In this document: positions 43,137-51,345 of the stretch, piece after piece
How positions within the stretch are numbered: the stretch's first letter is position 1
Layout: each line of letters begins with the position of its first letter
Source: Tranquillimonas sp964472855
GTDB taxonomy: Bacteria > Pseudomonadota > Alphaproteobacteria > Rhodobacterales > Rhodobacteraceae
Reading direction: 5' to 3'
Length of the DNA stretch: 64,000 nt
Assembly (NCBI GenBank): GCA_964472855.1
Contig: CAYYMJ010000005.1
Span: 1 to 64,000, forward strand
Position numbers and translations under genes: made by a program
Notes under the pieces: generated by a model
Told to the model about the DNA's origin: nothing
Seen by the model: the letters and a program-made list of their open reading frames with translations, nothing else
Databases searched by the model: none

Positions 43137-44675
43137 TCAGAGGTCCATCAGCAGGCGGCGCGGGTCTTCCAGAGCTTCCTTGACGCGGACAAGGAAAGTC
43201 ACCGCGCCCTTGCCGTCGACGATGCGGTGATCGTAGCTGAGCGCGAGATACATCATCGGGCGGGCGACGATCTGGCCGTCGACGACCATGGGGCGTTGCT
43301 GGATCTTGTGCATGCCGAGGATGCCCGACTGCGGCGGGTTGAGGATGGGCGAGGACATGAGCGAGCCATAGACGCCACCGTTCGAGATGGTGAAGGTCCC
43401 GCCCTGCATTTCCGCCATGCTGAGTTTGCCGTCGCGGGCGCGCAGGCCGAGTTCGGCGATCTTCTTTTCGATGGCGGCGAAACTCATCTGGTCGGCGTCG
43501 CGCAGCACCGGCACGACGAGGCCCGAGGGTGTGCCGACGGCGACGCCCATATGCACGAATTTCTTGTAGACCGCGTCGGTGCCGTCGATTTCGGCATTGA
43601 CCTCGGGCACCTCTTTCAGGGCGTGGCAGCAGGCCTTGGTGAAGAAGGACATGAAGCCCAGTTTCACGCCGTGCTTTTTTTCGAACAGGTCCTTGTATTC
43701 CTTGCGCAGCCCCATGACGCCGGTCATGTCGACCTCGTTATAGGTGGTCAGCATCGCGGCGGTGTTCTGGGCGTCTTTCAGGCGCCGGGCGATGGTTTGG
43801 CGCAGGCGGGTCATGCGCACCCGTTCTTCCCGGCCCGCGTCTTCGGCGGCCACCGGGGCGCGCGGCGCGGCGGGGGTCGGGGCGGCGGGCGCGGGGGNNN
43901 NNNNNNNNNNNNNNNNNNNNNNNNNNNNNNNNNNNNNNNNNNNNNNNNNNNNNNNNNNNNNNNNNNNNNNNNNNNNNNNNNNNNNNNNNNNNNNNNNGCC
44001 GACCGGGGCGGTGGCGGGCGCGTCGGCCGGGGCGGCCGTGGCAGCGGCGGCGCCGGCGCCGGCGGCGATGCGCGCCAGCGTGGCGCCCGCGGCCACGGTG
44101 TCGCCTTCGCCGGCCAGGATCTCGGCCAGGGTTCCGGCGGCGGGGGCCGGCACCTCGACCGAGACCTTGTCGGTTTCCAGTTCGCACAGCATTTCGTCCT
44201 GGGCCACGGCATCGCCGGGCTTTTTGAACCATGTGGCGACGGTGGCTTCGGTGACGCTTTCGCCAAGGGCGGGAACGGTCACGTCGACGCTGGTGGCTGG
44301 TGCCGCGGCGGCCGGGGCTTTGGCGGCGGGGGCCGGGGCTTTGGCGGGGGCCTTGGCGGGAGCCGGGGCCTTGGCGGGGGCTTTGGCGGCGGCGGGTTTG
44401 CCAGCGGTCGCGGGGGCGGCCGCGCCGGCCGAGGCGGCGCCTTCGGCGATATTGGCCAGCAGCGCATCGACACCGACGGTTTCACCTTCGGCGGCCACGA
44501 TGTCGGCCAGCTTGCCGGCGGCCGGGGCCGGAACCTCGACGGTTACCTTGTCGGTTTCCAGTTCGCACAGCATTTCGTCCTGGGCCACGGCATCGCCGGG
44601 CTTCTTGAACCATGTGGCGACGGTGGCTTCGGTGACGCTTTCGCCCAGGGTGGGCACGCGGACTTGCACGGTCAT
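43137..44675 (-). CDS. sucB: dihydrolipoyllysine-residue succinyltransferase (E2 of 2-oxoglutarate dehydrogenase)
   Basis: E2 passes the succinyl group from E1 to CoA. The frame holds two lipoyl domains (about residues 1-80 and 105-185), each with CELETDKV (lipoylated Lys), joined by an Ala/Pro/Lys linker. A 100-N run then interrupts the gene. The catalytic domain follows (LTTYNEVDMTGVM, ISNGGVYGSLMSSPILNPPQ, SYDHRIVDGKGA). No peripheral subunit-binding domain is visible on either side; it must be in the gap. Lipoyl domains are nearly identical in DNA. Translation starts two bases after the sucA stop. The true protein is longer than the visible frame. Confidence 0.93.
   Translation of the reverse strand: MTVQVRVPTLGESVTEATVATWFKKPGDAVAQDEMLCELETDKVTVEVPAPAAGKLADIVAAEGETVGVDALLANIAEGAASAGAAAPATAGKPAAAKAPAKAPAPAKAPAKAPAPAAKAPAAAAPATSVDVTVPALGESVTEATVATWFKKPGDAVAQDEMLCELETDKVSVEVPAPAAGTLAEILAGEGDTVAAGATLARIAAGAGAAAATAAPADAPATAPVGXXXXXXXXXXXXXXXXXXXXXXXXXXXXXXXXXXPAPAAPTPAAPRAPVAAEDAGREERVRMTRLRQTIARRLKDAQNTAAMLTTYNEVDMTGVMGLRKEYKDLFEKKHGVKLGFMSFFTKACCHALKEVPEVNAEIDGTDAVYKKFVHMGVAVGTPSGLVVPVLRDADQMSFAAIEKKIAELGLRARDGKLSMAEMQGGTFTISNGGVYGSLMSSPILNPPQSGILGMHKIQQRPMVVDGQIVARPMMYLALSYDHRIVDGKGAVTFLVRVKEALEDPRRLLMDL
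43898..43997. other. assembly gap (100 N) inside sucB
   Basis: Exactly 100 undetermined bases. This is the usual placeholder for a gap of unknown size. It falls in the low-complexity linker downstream of two near-identical lipoyl repeats, where assembly is hard. The frame happens to match on both sides, which by itself means little. Confidence 0.98.
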
Positions 44676-44677
44676 CT

Positions 44678-47644
44678 TCAGTTTCCTTCCAGGCCAAGCG
44701 CGGCTGCGACCAGCGCCTGTTGCTGAGCTTTATGTTGCGAGGCCAGCCCGGTCGCGGGCGAGGCAGAGGCTTGGCGGCCGGCATAGACGGGCCGGGTGTT
44801 GCGGGCGCCGATCCGGGTCAGCACCCATTCGATGTTGGGTTCCACGAAGTTCCACGCGCCCTGGTTCTTGGGCTCTTCCTGGCACCAGACGATCCTGGCC
44901 TGGGCAAAGCGCTGAAGTTCCTTGACCATGCTCATCGCCGGGAACGGATAGAACTGTTCCAGCCGCAGGATGTAGGTGTCGGTCAGCCCGGCGTCGTCGC
45001 GGGCGTCGAGCAGGTCGAAATAGACCTTGCCCGAGCACAGGACCAGCCGCTTGATCTGGTCGTCGGGCAGCAGGTCAAGCGGCGAGTTGCCGTGCTGTGC
45101 GTCGTCCCACAGCACCCGGTGAAAGCTGGAGCCGGTGGTGAATTCCTCCGCCTTGCTGACCGCCATCTTGTGCCGCAACAGCGACTTGGGTGTCATCATC
45201 ACCAGCGGTTTGCGATAGCTGCGGTGCATCTGCCGGCGCAGGATGTGGAAATAGTTGGCCGGCGTGGTGCAGTTGGCAACGATCCAGTTGTCCTGGCCAC
45301 ACATCTGCAAGAAGCGTTCCAGCCGGGCCGAGCTGTGTTCGGGGCCCTGTCCTTCGAAGCCGTGGGGCAACAGGCAGACCAGCCCCGACATGCGCAGCCA
45401 TTTGCTTTCACCCGATGAAACGAACTGGTCGAACATGATCTGGGCGCCGTTGGCAAAGTCGCCGAACTGGGCCTCCCACAGGGTCAGGGCGTTGGGTTCG
45501 GCCAGCGAAAAGCCGTATTCGAAGCCCAGCACCGCATATTCCGACAGCATCGAATCGATGACGTCATAGTGCTTTTGTCCGGCCCGGATGGTGTTGAGCG
45601 GGTAATAGCGTTCTTCGGTTTCCTGATCGATGAAGGCCGAATGCCGCTGACTGAAGGTTCCGCGGGTGGCGTCCTGACCGGACAGCCGCACCGGGAAGCC
45701 TTCGACCAGCAGCGAACCGAAGGCCAGCGCCTCGGCCGTGGCCCAGTCGAATCCGGCGCCGGAGGCGAACATCTTGCGCTTGGCGTCCAGCAGGCGTTCG
45801 ACGGTGCGGTGCATCGCGAAATTCGCCGGTTCACGCGTCAGGGCGGTGCCGATTTCGGCCAGCGTTTCCGCCGGGATCGCGGTTTTGCCGCGCTGGTATT
45901 GCTCGCCCTTCTTGTCGAGATGCGACCAGCGCCCGTCCAGCCAGTCGGCCTTGTTCGGGCGATAGGTCTTCCCGGTCTCGAATTCTTCGTTCAGATGCGC
46001 CTGAAAGGCGGCTTTCATGTCCTCGATCTCGCCCTCGGGCATCAGGTCGTCGCGGACCAGCCGTTCGGCATAAAGGCTGAGCGTCGTCTTCTGCTTCTTG
46101 ATGCGCTTGTACATCGCCGGGTTGGTGAACATCGGCTCGTCGCCTTCGTTATGTCCGAAGCGGCGGTAACAGAAAATGTCGATAACCGCGTCCTTGCCGA
46201 ATTTCTGGCGAAACTCGGTGGCGACCTTGGCGGCGTGAACCACGGCCTCGGGGTCGTCGCCGTTGACGTGGAATATCGGCGCCTCGACCATCAGGGCGAT
46301 GTCGGTGGGGTAGGGGGACGAACGCGAGAAATGCGGCGCGGTGGTAAAGCCGATCTGGTTGTTGACGATGATATGGATCGTGCCGCCGGTTCTGTGCCCG
46401 CGCAGGCCCGACAGGCCAAAGCATTCGGCCACCACACCCTGACCGGCAAAGGCGGCGTCGCCATGCAGCAGGATGGGCAGGATGCTGGTGCGGGCCTCGT
46501 CGTTGCGCTGGTCCTGCTTGGCCCGCGCCTTGCCCAGCACCACAGGGTTGACCGCCTCGAGATGCGATGGATTGGCGGTCAGCGACAGGTGCACGTTGTT
46601 GCCGTCGAAGGTGCGGTCGGACGAGGTGCCAAGGTGATATTTCACGTCGCCCGAACCGTCGACATCCTCGGGCTTGAAGCTGCCGCCCTGAAATTCGTTG
46701 AAGATGGCGCGGTAGGGTTTGGCCATCACGTTGGCCAGCACCGACAGCCGGCCCCGGTGCGGCATGCCGATGACGATTTCCTGCACCCCCAGCGCGCCGC
46801 CCCGCTTGATGATCTGTTCCATGGCCGGGATCAGCGATTCACCGCCGTCCAGACCAAAGCGCTTGGTGCCCATGTATTTGACATGCAGGAATTTTTCGAA
46901 GCCCTCGGCCTCGACCATTTTGTTCAGGATCGCCTTGCGCCCTTCGCGGGTGAAGGCGATTTCCTTGCCCAGCCCTTCGATCCGCTCTTTCAGCCACGAC
47001 GCCTGGGCCGGGTCAGAGATATGCATGTATTGCAGCGCGAAGGTGCCGCAATAGGTGCGTTTGACGATGGCGAGGATCTCGCGCATCGACGCGGTTTCCA
47101 GCCCCAGGACATTGTCGATATAGATCGGTCGGTCGAGGTCGGTGTCGGCAAAGCCATAGGATGCGGGGTCAAGCTCGGGGTGGCGGTTTTCCTCGCGCAT
47201 GCCCAGCGGATCGAGATTGGCCACAAGGTGGCCACGAATGCGATAGGCACGGATCAGCATCAGCGCCCGGATCGAATCGAGCACCGCGCGGCGCATCTGC
47301 TCGTCGGACACGGCCACCTTGTTGCCGGCGGCCTTGGCGGCGATCTTCTTGCCCAGCTTGCGCGCATCCGGGGCGCCACCTTCGGGCCACTGGCCGTCTA
47401 GCGCCGCGGTCAGGTCGTCATGGGGCTCGGGCGGCCAGTCGGCGCGGGCCCAGCTGGCGCCGGCAGCATCGTCTTGCACGCTGACAGGGTCATCACCAAG
47501 CTGGCGGAAATAGGCGGCCCAGCTGGCATCGACAGCGTCGGGATCCCGGGCATACCGGGCATAAAGCTGTTCGACATATTCGGCATTGTGCCCTTGCAGG
47601 AAGGACGAGGCGTGAAACTGGTCGTTTCCGGGTGCTTCGGTCAT
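44678..47644 (-). CDS. sucA: 2-oxoglutarate dehydrogenase E1 component
   Basis: The thiamine-diphosphate enzyme that decarboxylates 2-oxoglutarate. The 988-residue length is typical. The N-terminus FLQGHNAEYVEQLYARY matches the E2-binding region; EIVIGMPHRGRLSVLANV, LLHGDAAFAGQGVVAE, and NDEPEAVVH-like HVNGDDPEAVVHAAKVATEF follow, and C-terminal VWCQEEPKNQGAW closes the protein. Histidine residues and the GD...N thiamine site are in place. It is cotranscribed with sucB (two-base spacing) and follows an unknown exported gene by 18 bp. Confidence 0.97.
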   Translation of the reverse strand: MTEAPGNDQFHASSFLQGHNAEYVEQLYARYARDPDAVDASWAAYFRQLGDDPVSVQDDAAGASWARADWPPEPHDDLTAALDGQWPEGGAPDARKLGKKIAAKAAGNKVAVSDEQMRRAVLDSIRALMLIRAYRIRGHLVANLDPLGMREENRHPELDPASYGFADTDLDRPIYIDNVLGLETASMREILAIVKRTYCGTFALQYMHISDPAQASWLKERIEGLGKEIAFTREGRKAILNKMVEAEGFEKFLHVKYMGTKRFGLDGGESLIPAMEQIIKRGGALGVQEIVIGMPHRGRLSVLANVMAKPYRAIFNEFQGGSFKPEDVDGSGDVKYHLGTSSDRTFDGNNVHLSLTANPSHLEAVNPVVLGKARAKQDQRNDEARTSILPILLHGDAAFAGQGVVAECFGLSGLRGHRTGGTIHIIVNNQIGFTTAPHFSRSSPYPTDIALMVEAPIFHVNGDDPEAVVHAAKVATEFRQKFGKDAVIDIFCYRRFGHNEGDEPMFTNPAMYKRIKKQKTTLSLYAERLVRDDLMPEGEIEDMKAAFQAHLNEEFETGKTYRPNKADWLDGRWSHLDKKGEQYQRGKTAIPAETLAEIGTALTREPANFAMHRTVERLLDAKRKMFASGAGFDWATAEALAFGSLLVEGFPVRLSGQDATRGTFSQRHSAFIDQETEERYYPLNTIRAGQKHYDVIDSMLSEYAVLGFEYGFSLAEPNALTLWEAQFGDFANGAQIMFDQFVSSGESKWLRMSGLVCLLPHGFEGQGPEHSSARLERFLQMCGQDNWIVANCTTPANYFHILRRQMHRSYRKPLVMMTPKSLLRHKMAVSKAEEFTTGSSFHRVLWDDAQHGNSPLDLLPDDQIKRLVLCSGKVYFDLLDARDDAGLTDTYILRLEQFYPFPAMSMVKELQRFAQARIVWCQEEPKNQGAWNFVEPNIEWVLTRIGARNTRPVYAGRQASASPATGLASQHKAQQQALVAAALGLEGN

Positions 47645-47662
47645 CTTTTCGGGTCCTAAAGC

Positions 47663-48340
47663 CTAGGGTTTCTGGGCAATCACGGAGTATTCGAGAATCA
47701 TGAACGTGCCGTCATCCGCGGCGGGGATGAAAGTCAGGCTGCGCCGATGCTCGATGCGGGCGCCATCGCTGCCGAGCAGGAAGTTGGCCATGCGCCAGGC
47801 CGATAACGCGCCGCGCCGTTCCTGCGGCATCAGCGAAAAGCGCAGCAGCATGTCGTCGCGCAAGGCGGTATCGGGGTTCTTGACCATCAGGCGGCAGTTG
47901 ACGCCGGCCAGCCGGTCGCCGTCGATCTGTTCAAGCCCCAGGGCAAAGCCGGGGATGGTCTTGTGCACCAAAAGCCGCATCGCGCCGCGCGGATCGTCGG
48001 CGGCAGCGGCGCGCCGGGCGGCGATGCGCTGTTCAAAGGCCTCGGCGGCGGCGTCGGCCTGTTCGGGTTCGGCCCCGCCGGACAGCACCAGCATGACGGT
48101 CGTTGCCCGGGCCAGCGTTGCGGATATGCCCGGCACCTCGTCGTCATTGGCGGTTCGCCAGGCGTCGGACAGGGCCGTCAGGCGCTGGTCCAGACTGACC
48201 CGCGTCGACGAGCACAGCGATGTCATCATCGACACGACCGGCGCGCCCACAGCCTGCGCCGCGACCGGCGCGGACAGAGCCAGCGCCAGCACAAGGCTGG
48301 CGGCGGCTGTCCATGGGATGCTGTGGGTGGCGCGGAACAT
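47663..48340 (-). CDS. exported protein of unknown function, between sucD and sucA
   Basis: A 225-residue protein with a probable signal peptide (about residues 1-28, hydrophobic core AAASLVLALALSAPVAA). The mature part has two widely spaced cysteines (in MMTSLCSSTRVS and GVNCRLMVKN) that could form a disulfide, and a C-terminal beta-rich part with FIPAADDGTFMILEYSVIAQ. I do not recognise a domain. It begins three bases after the sucD stop and ends 18 bp before sucA, so it is in the suc operon. Its role there is unknown; an unlinked passenger is possible. Confidence 0.78.
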   Translation of the reverse strand: MFRATHSIPWTAAASLVLALALSAPVAAQAVGAPVVSMMTSLCSSTRVSLDQRLTALSDAWRTANDDEVPGISATLARATTVMLVLSGGAEPEQADAAAEAFEQRIAARRAAAADDPRGAMRLLVHKTIPGFALGLEQIDGDRLAGVNCRLMVKNPDTALRDDMLLRFSLMPQERRGALSAWRMANFLLGSDGARIEHRRSLTFIPAADDGTFMILEYSVIAQKP

Positions 48341-48343
48341 GGG

Positions 48344-49231
48344 TCAGCCCTTGCCGATCGCTTCCAGCATGGCCTCGCCCAGACCGGCCGGGCTGTCGGC
48401 CACGACGATTCCGGCCGCGCGCATGGCCTCGATCTTGTCCTCGGCGCCGCCCTTGCCGCCGGCAACGATGGCCCCGGCATGGCCCATGCGCCGGCCCGCA
48501 GGCGCCGTGCGCCCGGCGATAAAGCCGGCAACCGGCTTGGACCGGCCCTTGCGCGCCTCGTCGATCAGAAACTGCGCGGCTTCTTCCTCGGCCGAGCCGC
48601 CGATTTCGCCGATCATGATGATCGACCGGGTTTCATCGTCGGCCAGGAACCATTCCAGCACGTCCAGATGTTCGGTGCCCTTGATCGGGTCGCCGCCGAT
48701 GCCGACGCAGGTCGACTGGCCAAGGCCCGCCGCCGTGGTCTGGGCCACCGCCTCGTAGGTCAGCGTGCCCGAGCGCGAGACCACCCCGACCGAGCCGCGC
48801 TGGTGGATATGACCGGGCATGATGCCGATCTTGCAGGCGTCTGGGGTGATGACGCCGGGACAGTTCGGCCCGATCAGCGTGGTCGCCGACCCTTCCAGCG
48901 CCCGCTTGACCTTCATCATGTCCAGCACCGGGATGCCTTCGGTAATGGCGACAACCAGCGGCAGGCCGGCGTCAATGGCTTCCAGGATCGAATCGGCGGC
49001 AAAGGGGGGCGGCACATAGATGACGCTGGCGTTGGCACCGGTGACGGCCACCGCTTCGTGGACGCTGTTGAACACCGGCAGGTCCAGATGCTGTTGCCCG
49101 CCCTTTCCGGGGGTCACGCCGCCAACCATCTTGGTGCCATAGGCAATGGCCTGTTCCGAGTGAAAGGTGCCCTGGCTTCCGGTGAGGCCCTGACAGATGA
49201 CTTTGGTGTTTTCGTCGACGAGTACGGCCAT
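48344..49231 (-). CDS. sucD: succinate-CoA ligase subunit alpha
   Basis: The alpha subunit of succinyl-CoA synthetase binds CoA and carries the phosphohistidine. The 295-residue length is normal. The CoA-binding N-terminus MAVLVDENTKVICQGLTGSQ, IGPNCPGVITP, and the active histidine in RRMGHAGAIVAGGKGGAEDK are present. An in-frame ATG far upstream at 49426 is a frame through the neighbour; 49231 matches the family. It is split from sucC by two sulfotransferase-like genes, an uncommon order, with 13 bp to the nearer one. Confidence 0.96.
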   Translation of the reverse strand: MAVLVDENTKVICQGLTGSQGTFHSEQAIAYGTKMVGGVTPGKGGQQHLDLPVFNSVHEAVAVTGANASVIYVPPPFAADSILEAIDAGLPLVVAITEGIPVLDMMKVKRALEGSATTLIGPNCPGVITPDACKIGIMPGHIHQRGSVGVVSRSGTLTYEAVAQTTAAGLGQSTCVGIGGDPIKGTEHLDVLEWFLADDETRSIIMIGEIGGSAEEEAAQFLIDEARKGRSKPVAGFIAGRTAPAGRRMGHAGAIVAGGKGGAEDKIEAMRAAGIVVADSPAGLGEAMLEAIGKG

Positions 49232-49244
49232 GGTGTCTGGCTTC

Positions 49245-50318
49245 CTATCTGGCGGCTTGCCTGTTTTCGGTTTCGAGTTTCCGGATGACCTGCAGCAGGT
49301 TGACGACAACCTTGGCGGCATCCGTGATGGGCATGGTGCCGGGCAGCCCGGGCGCGCGGGCGATGCTTTCGATGGGACGCTCGGGAAACAGGGTCGGCCG
49401 GTCCGGGAAATAGGTCTGGCGAACATCCTCGTTCGACGCGGCGTTCACCTTGCGCACCCAGGCGATCTGGTCGGCCGTCAGCCTGACCTTGTCACCGCTG
49501 CCGCCGGCTCGATTGATGGCGGCGACCGCGTTCTGGCGCAGCGGCCGGGCGACGGCCTTGGGCAGGTCGAGCGTGGCCAGCCGCGTATCGAGCGCGCGGA
49601 TCAGTTCGGCGCATTCGAGGCTGAGCGATTCGTTGATGCTGGCGATCGGGTCGAGCCCGTCCAGCGCATAGCCCGCCGCGTCGGCGAAATCGGCCAGCAG
49701 GTCGTTGGCGACCATGGCCTTGCGGTCGAACAGCCGCACACACATGCGCTCTTGCCCGACGACATCGGACCAGTTGCGCAGGAAGGCGGCAATGTCGAAC
49801 TTGCCCCGGCGCCGCACATGGGCGTCGAAATCCATTGTCAGCCCGGCGCGCAGTGCCTGCGAATACCAGCTGGCGGCGCTGTCTTCCTGGCTGCGGAAAT
49901 ACACCACATAGCGCACGTCGTCATAAAGCTCGGTCAGAAAGCCGTGCAGCGCCGCGATCTGGGCGGCGTCGCGCAAACCGGCGGAAATGTGCTCGGCCGA
50001 AAAGATCTGCCGATCAAAACCCACGCGCCCGGCGTCGGCGCGAACCAGCGCCTCCATGCGCCGGGCCTCGGCCGCGACGGCCGACCAGTCGGGGTTTACC
50101 CCGAACATCCATTCCGCCAGCAGCGCGTCCAGTCGCTGGATTGCGCCCATGCGATTGAGCGCGATCATCGGCAGCTCGACACTGGCCGGGATCTTGTGGC
50201 GGTTGTATCGGCCGTGCAGCACCCGCTGGCGCGCCAGACCGGCCTGGTTTTGCACCAGATGCGTCTGGATCGTCGACGTGCCGGTCTTGCCCATGCCGAT
50301 ATGAACCACCGCCCGCAT
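49245..50318 (-). CDS. sulfotransferase-like P-loop protein, second of a pair
   Basis: A 357-residue protein starting MRAVVHIGMGKTGTSTIQTH, which is the PAPS-type 5'-phosphosulfate loop. A later VRYVVYFRSQEDSAASWYSQ contains the arginine and serine expected for 3'-phosphate binding. The C-terminal VNAASNEDVRQTYFPDRPTL is shared with the gene upstream, so the two are paralogues. Acceptor unknown. Its ATG overlaps the upstream stop by one base (TGATG). It lies inside the suc operon between sucC and sucD, where it must be cotranscribed with them. Confidence 0.82.
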   Translation of the reverse strand: MRAVVHIGMGKTGTSTIQTHLVQNQAGLARQRVLHGRYNRHKIPASVELPMIALNRMGAIQRLDALLAEWMFGVNPDWSAVAAEARRMEALVRADAGRVGFDRQIFSAEHISAGLRDAAQIAALHGFLTELYDDVRYVVYFRSQEDSAASWYSQALRAGLTMDFDAHVRRRGKFDIAAFLRNWSDVVGQERMCVRLFDRKAMVANDLLADFADAAGYALDGLDPIASINESLSLECAELIRALDTRLATLDLPKAVARPLRQNAVAAINRAGGSGDKVRLTADQIAWVRKVNAASNEDVRQTYFPDRPTLFPERPIESIARAPGLPGTMPITDAAKVVVNLLQVIRKLETENRQAAR

Positions 50319-51334
50319 CAGTCGGCGTCCTCTTGCGACTGCGTCAGCAGGGCATGCGAGCGGGCGAACAGAACCGGCCGTTCCGGGAAGAACCGCTTGC
50401 GCAGCTTTTCGTTCGACGCCGCGTTGCGCCGGGCCACGCCAAGCGCCTGCGCCCGGGTCAGCGTCAGCTTCTTGCCGGTGCTGGAACCGATCATCTTCTG
50501 CACATGGCCCGACCGAACGGCGCGGGTCCATTTCTCGGGGAACTTGTCGGCCAGAAGGTTGATCTGGCGCAGCGGCTCAAGCGATGCCGCGTCGATGGAT
50601 TCGTTCAGGGTTTTGGGCGCGCGCGTGTTTTCGGTGCTGGCGCCGATGAGGTTGGCGAAATCCTCGATCAGGTCGCCATTGATCAGGCTGTCCGCTTCAA
50701 GCAGCCGCACCGTCAGCCGGGAATTGGGCGTTCCCCTGCGCCAGCGCGCGCAGGTCTTGAAATAGTCGCGGTCTTCCTTGCGTTCGAGGAATTCCTCCAT
50801 GGAATAAACGCCGCCCATCTTGATCATCTGGGCAAAGGCCGACGGGACCCAGCTGATCTGGTCGCGCAGGTACACCACGTAACGGACCTTGTCGAAACGC
50901 AGGGTCAGCCAGTCGTGAAACAGCCGCGTCCATTCCGGTTTACGCAGCCATGCCGGCAGAAACTCGGACGATATGACATAGGTGCGGTAGCCCGGCGCGT
51001 TGATCGAAGCTTCGGCGCGGGCCTCGAATTCGGCCATGGGCGCGGCCTGATCCTCGAGCGTTTCGATGCCGAAATTCAGCCGCGCGTCGGGGTTGGGCAA
51101 CAGCCGCCCCGCCCGGTGCACGCCGATGGCCGAAAACCCCAGCGCGTGCGGCAGCGTGCGCGGGCCGGCGTCGGCCAGCGTGTCATAACGGATGCCCTGT
51201 TCGGCAAGCTGGTCGCGGTTCGCGCCCAGCCAGCCCTGAATCGTCGTGGACCCGGTCTTGTTCAGACCGATATGCACAACGCAGCGGCGGCGTCTGGCCT
51301 GCCGCGGCTGGTCAATGTCAGCTTGCGCCGGCAT
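50318..51334 (-). CDS. sulfotransferase-like P-loop protein, first of a pair
   Basis: A 338-residue paralogue of the next gene. After a polar leader it has VVHIGLNKTGSTTIQGWL, the 5'-phosphosulfate loop, and VRYVVYLRDQISWVPSAFAQ, the likely 3'-phosphate site. Near the C-terminus RRNAASNEKLRKRFFPERPV parallels the second copy. Predicted to use PAPS to sulfate a carbohydrate or other acceptor, not identified. It starts 11 bp after the sucC stop and its own stop is in one-base overlap with the second copy. An alternative start inside the leader at the family motif is possible. Confidence 0.82.
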   Translation of the reverse strand: MPAQADIDQPRQARRRRCVVHIGLNKTGSTTIQGWLGANRDQLAEQGIRYDTLADAGPRTLPHALGFSAIGVHRAGRLLPNPDARLNFGIETLEDQAAPMAEFEARAEASINAPGYRTYVISSEFLPAWLRKPEWTRLFHDWLTLRFDKVRYVVYLRDQISWVPSAFAQMIKMGGVYSMEEFLERKEDRDYFKTCARWRRGTPNSRLTVRLLEADSLINGDLIEDFANLIGASTENTRAPKTLNESIDAASLEPLRQINLLADKFPEKWTRAVRSGHVQKMIGSSTGKKLTLTRAQALGVARRNAASNEKLRKRFFPERPVLFARSHALLTQSQEDAD

Positions 51335-51345
51335 CCTGGCGCCAC

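Noticed and set aside
43137..44675. sucB as a pseudogene because it is interrupted
   Set aside because: The interruption is 100 N, a sequencing gap, with intact frame and motifs on both sides.
45569..47401. A 610-codon plus-strand frame opposite sucA
   Set aside because: sucA is certain, and this frame reads as random Gly/Arg/His/Val-rich sequence.
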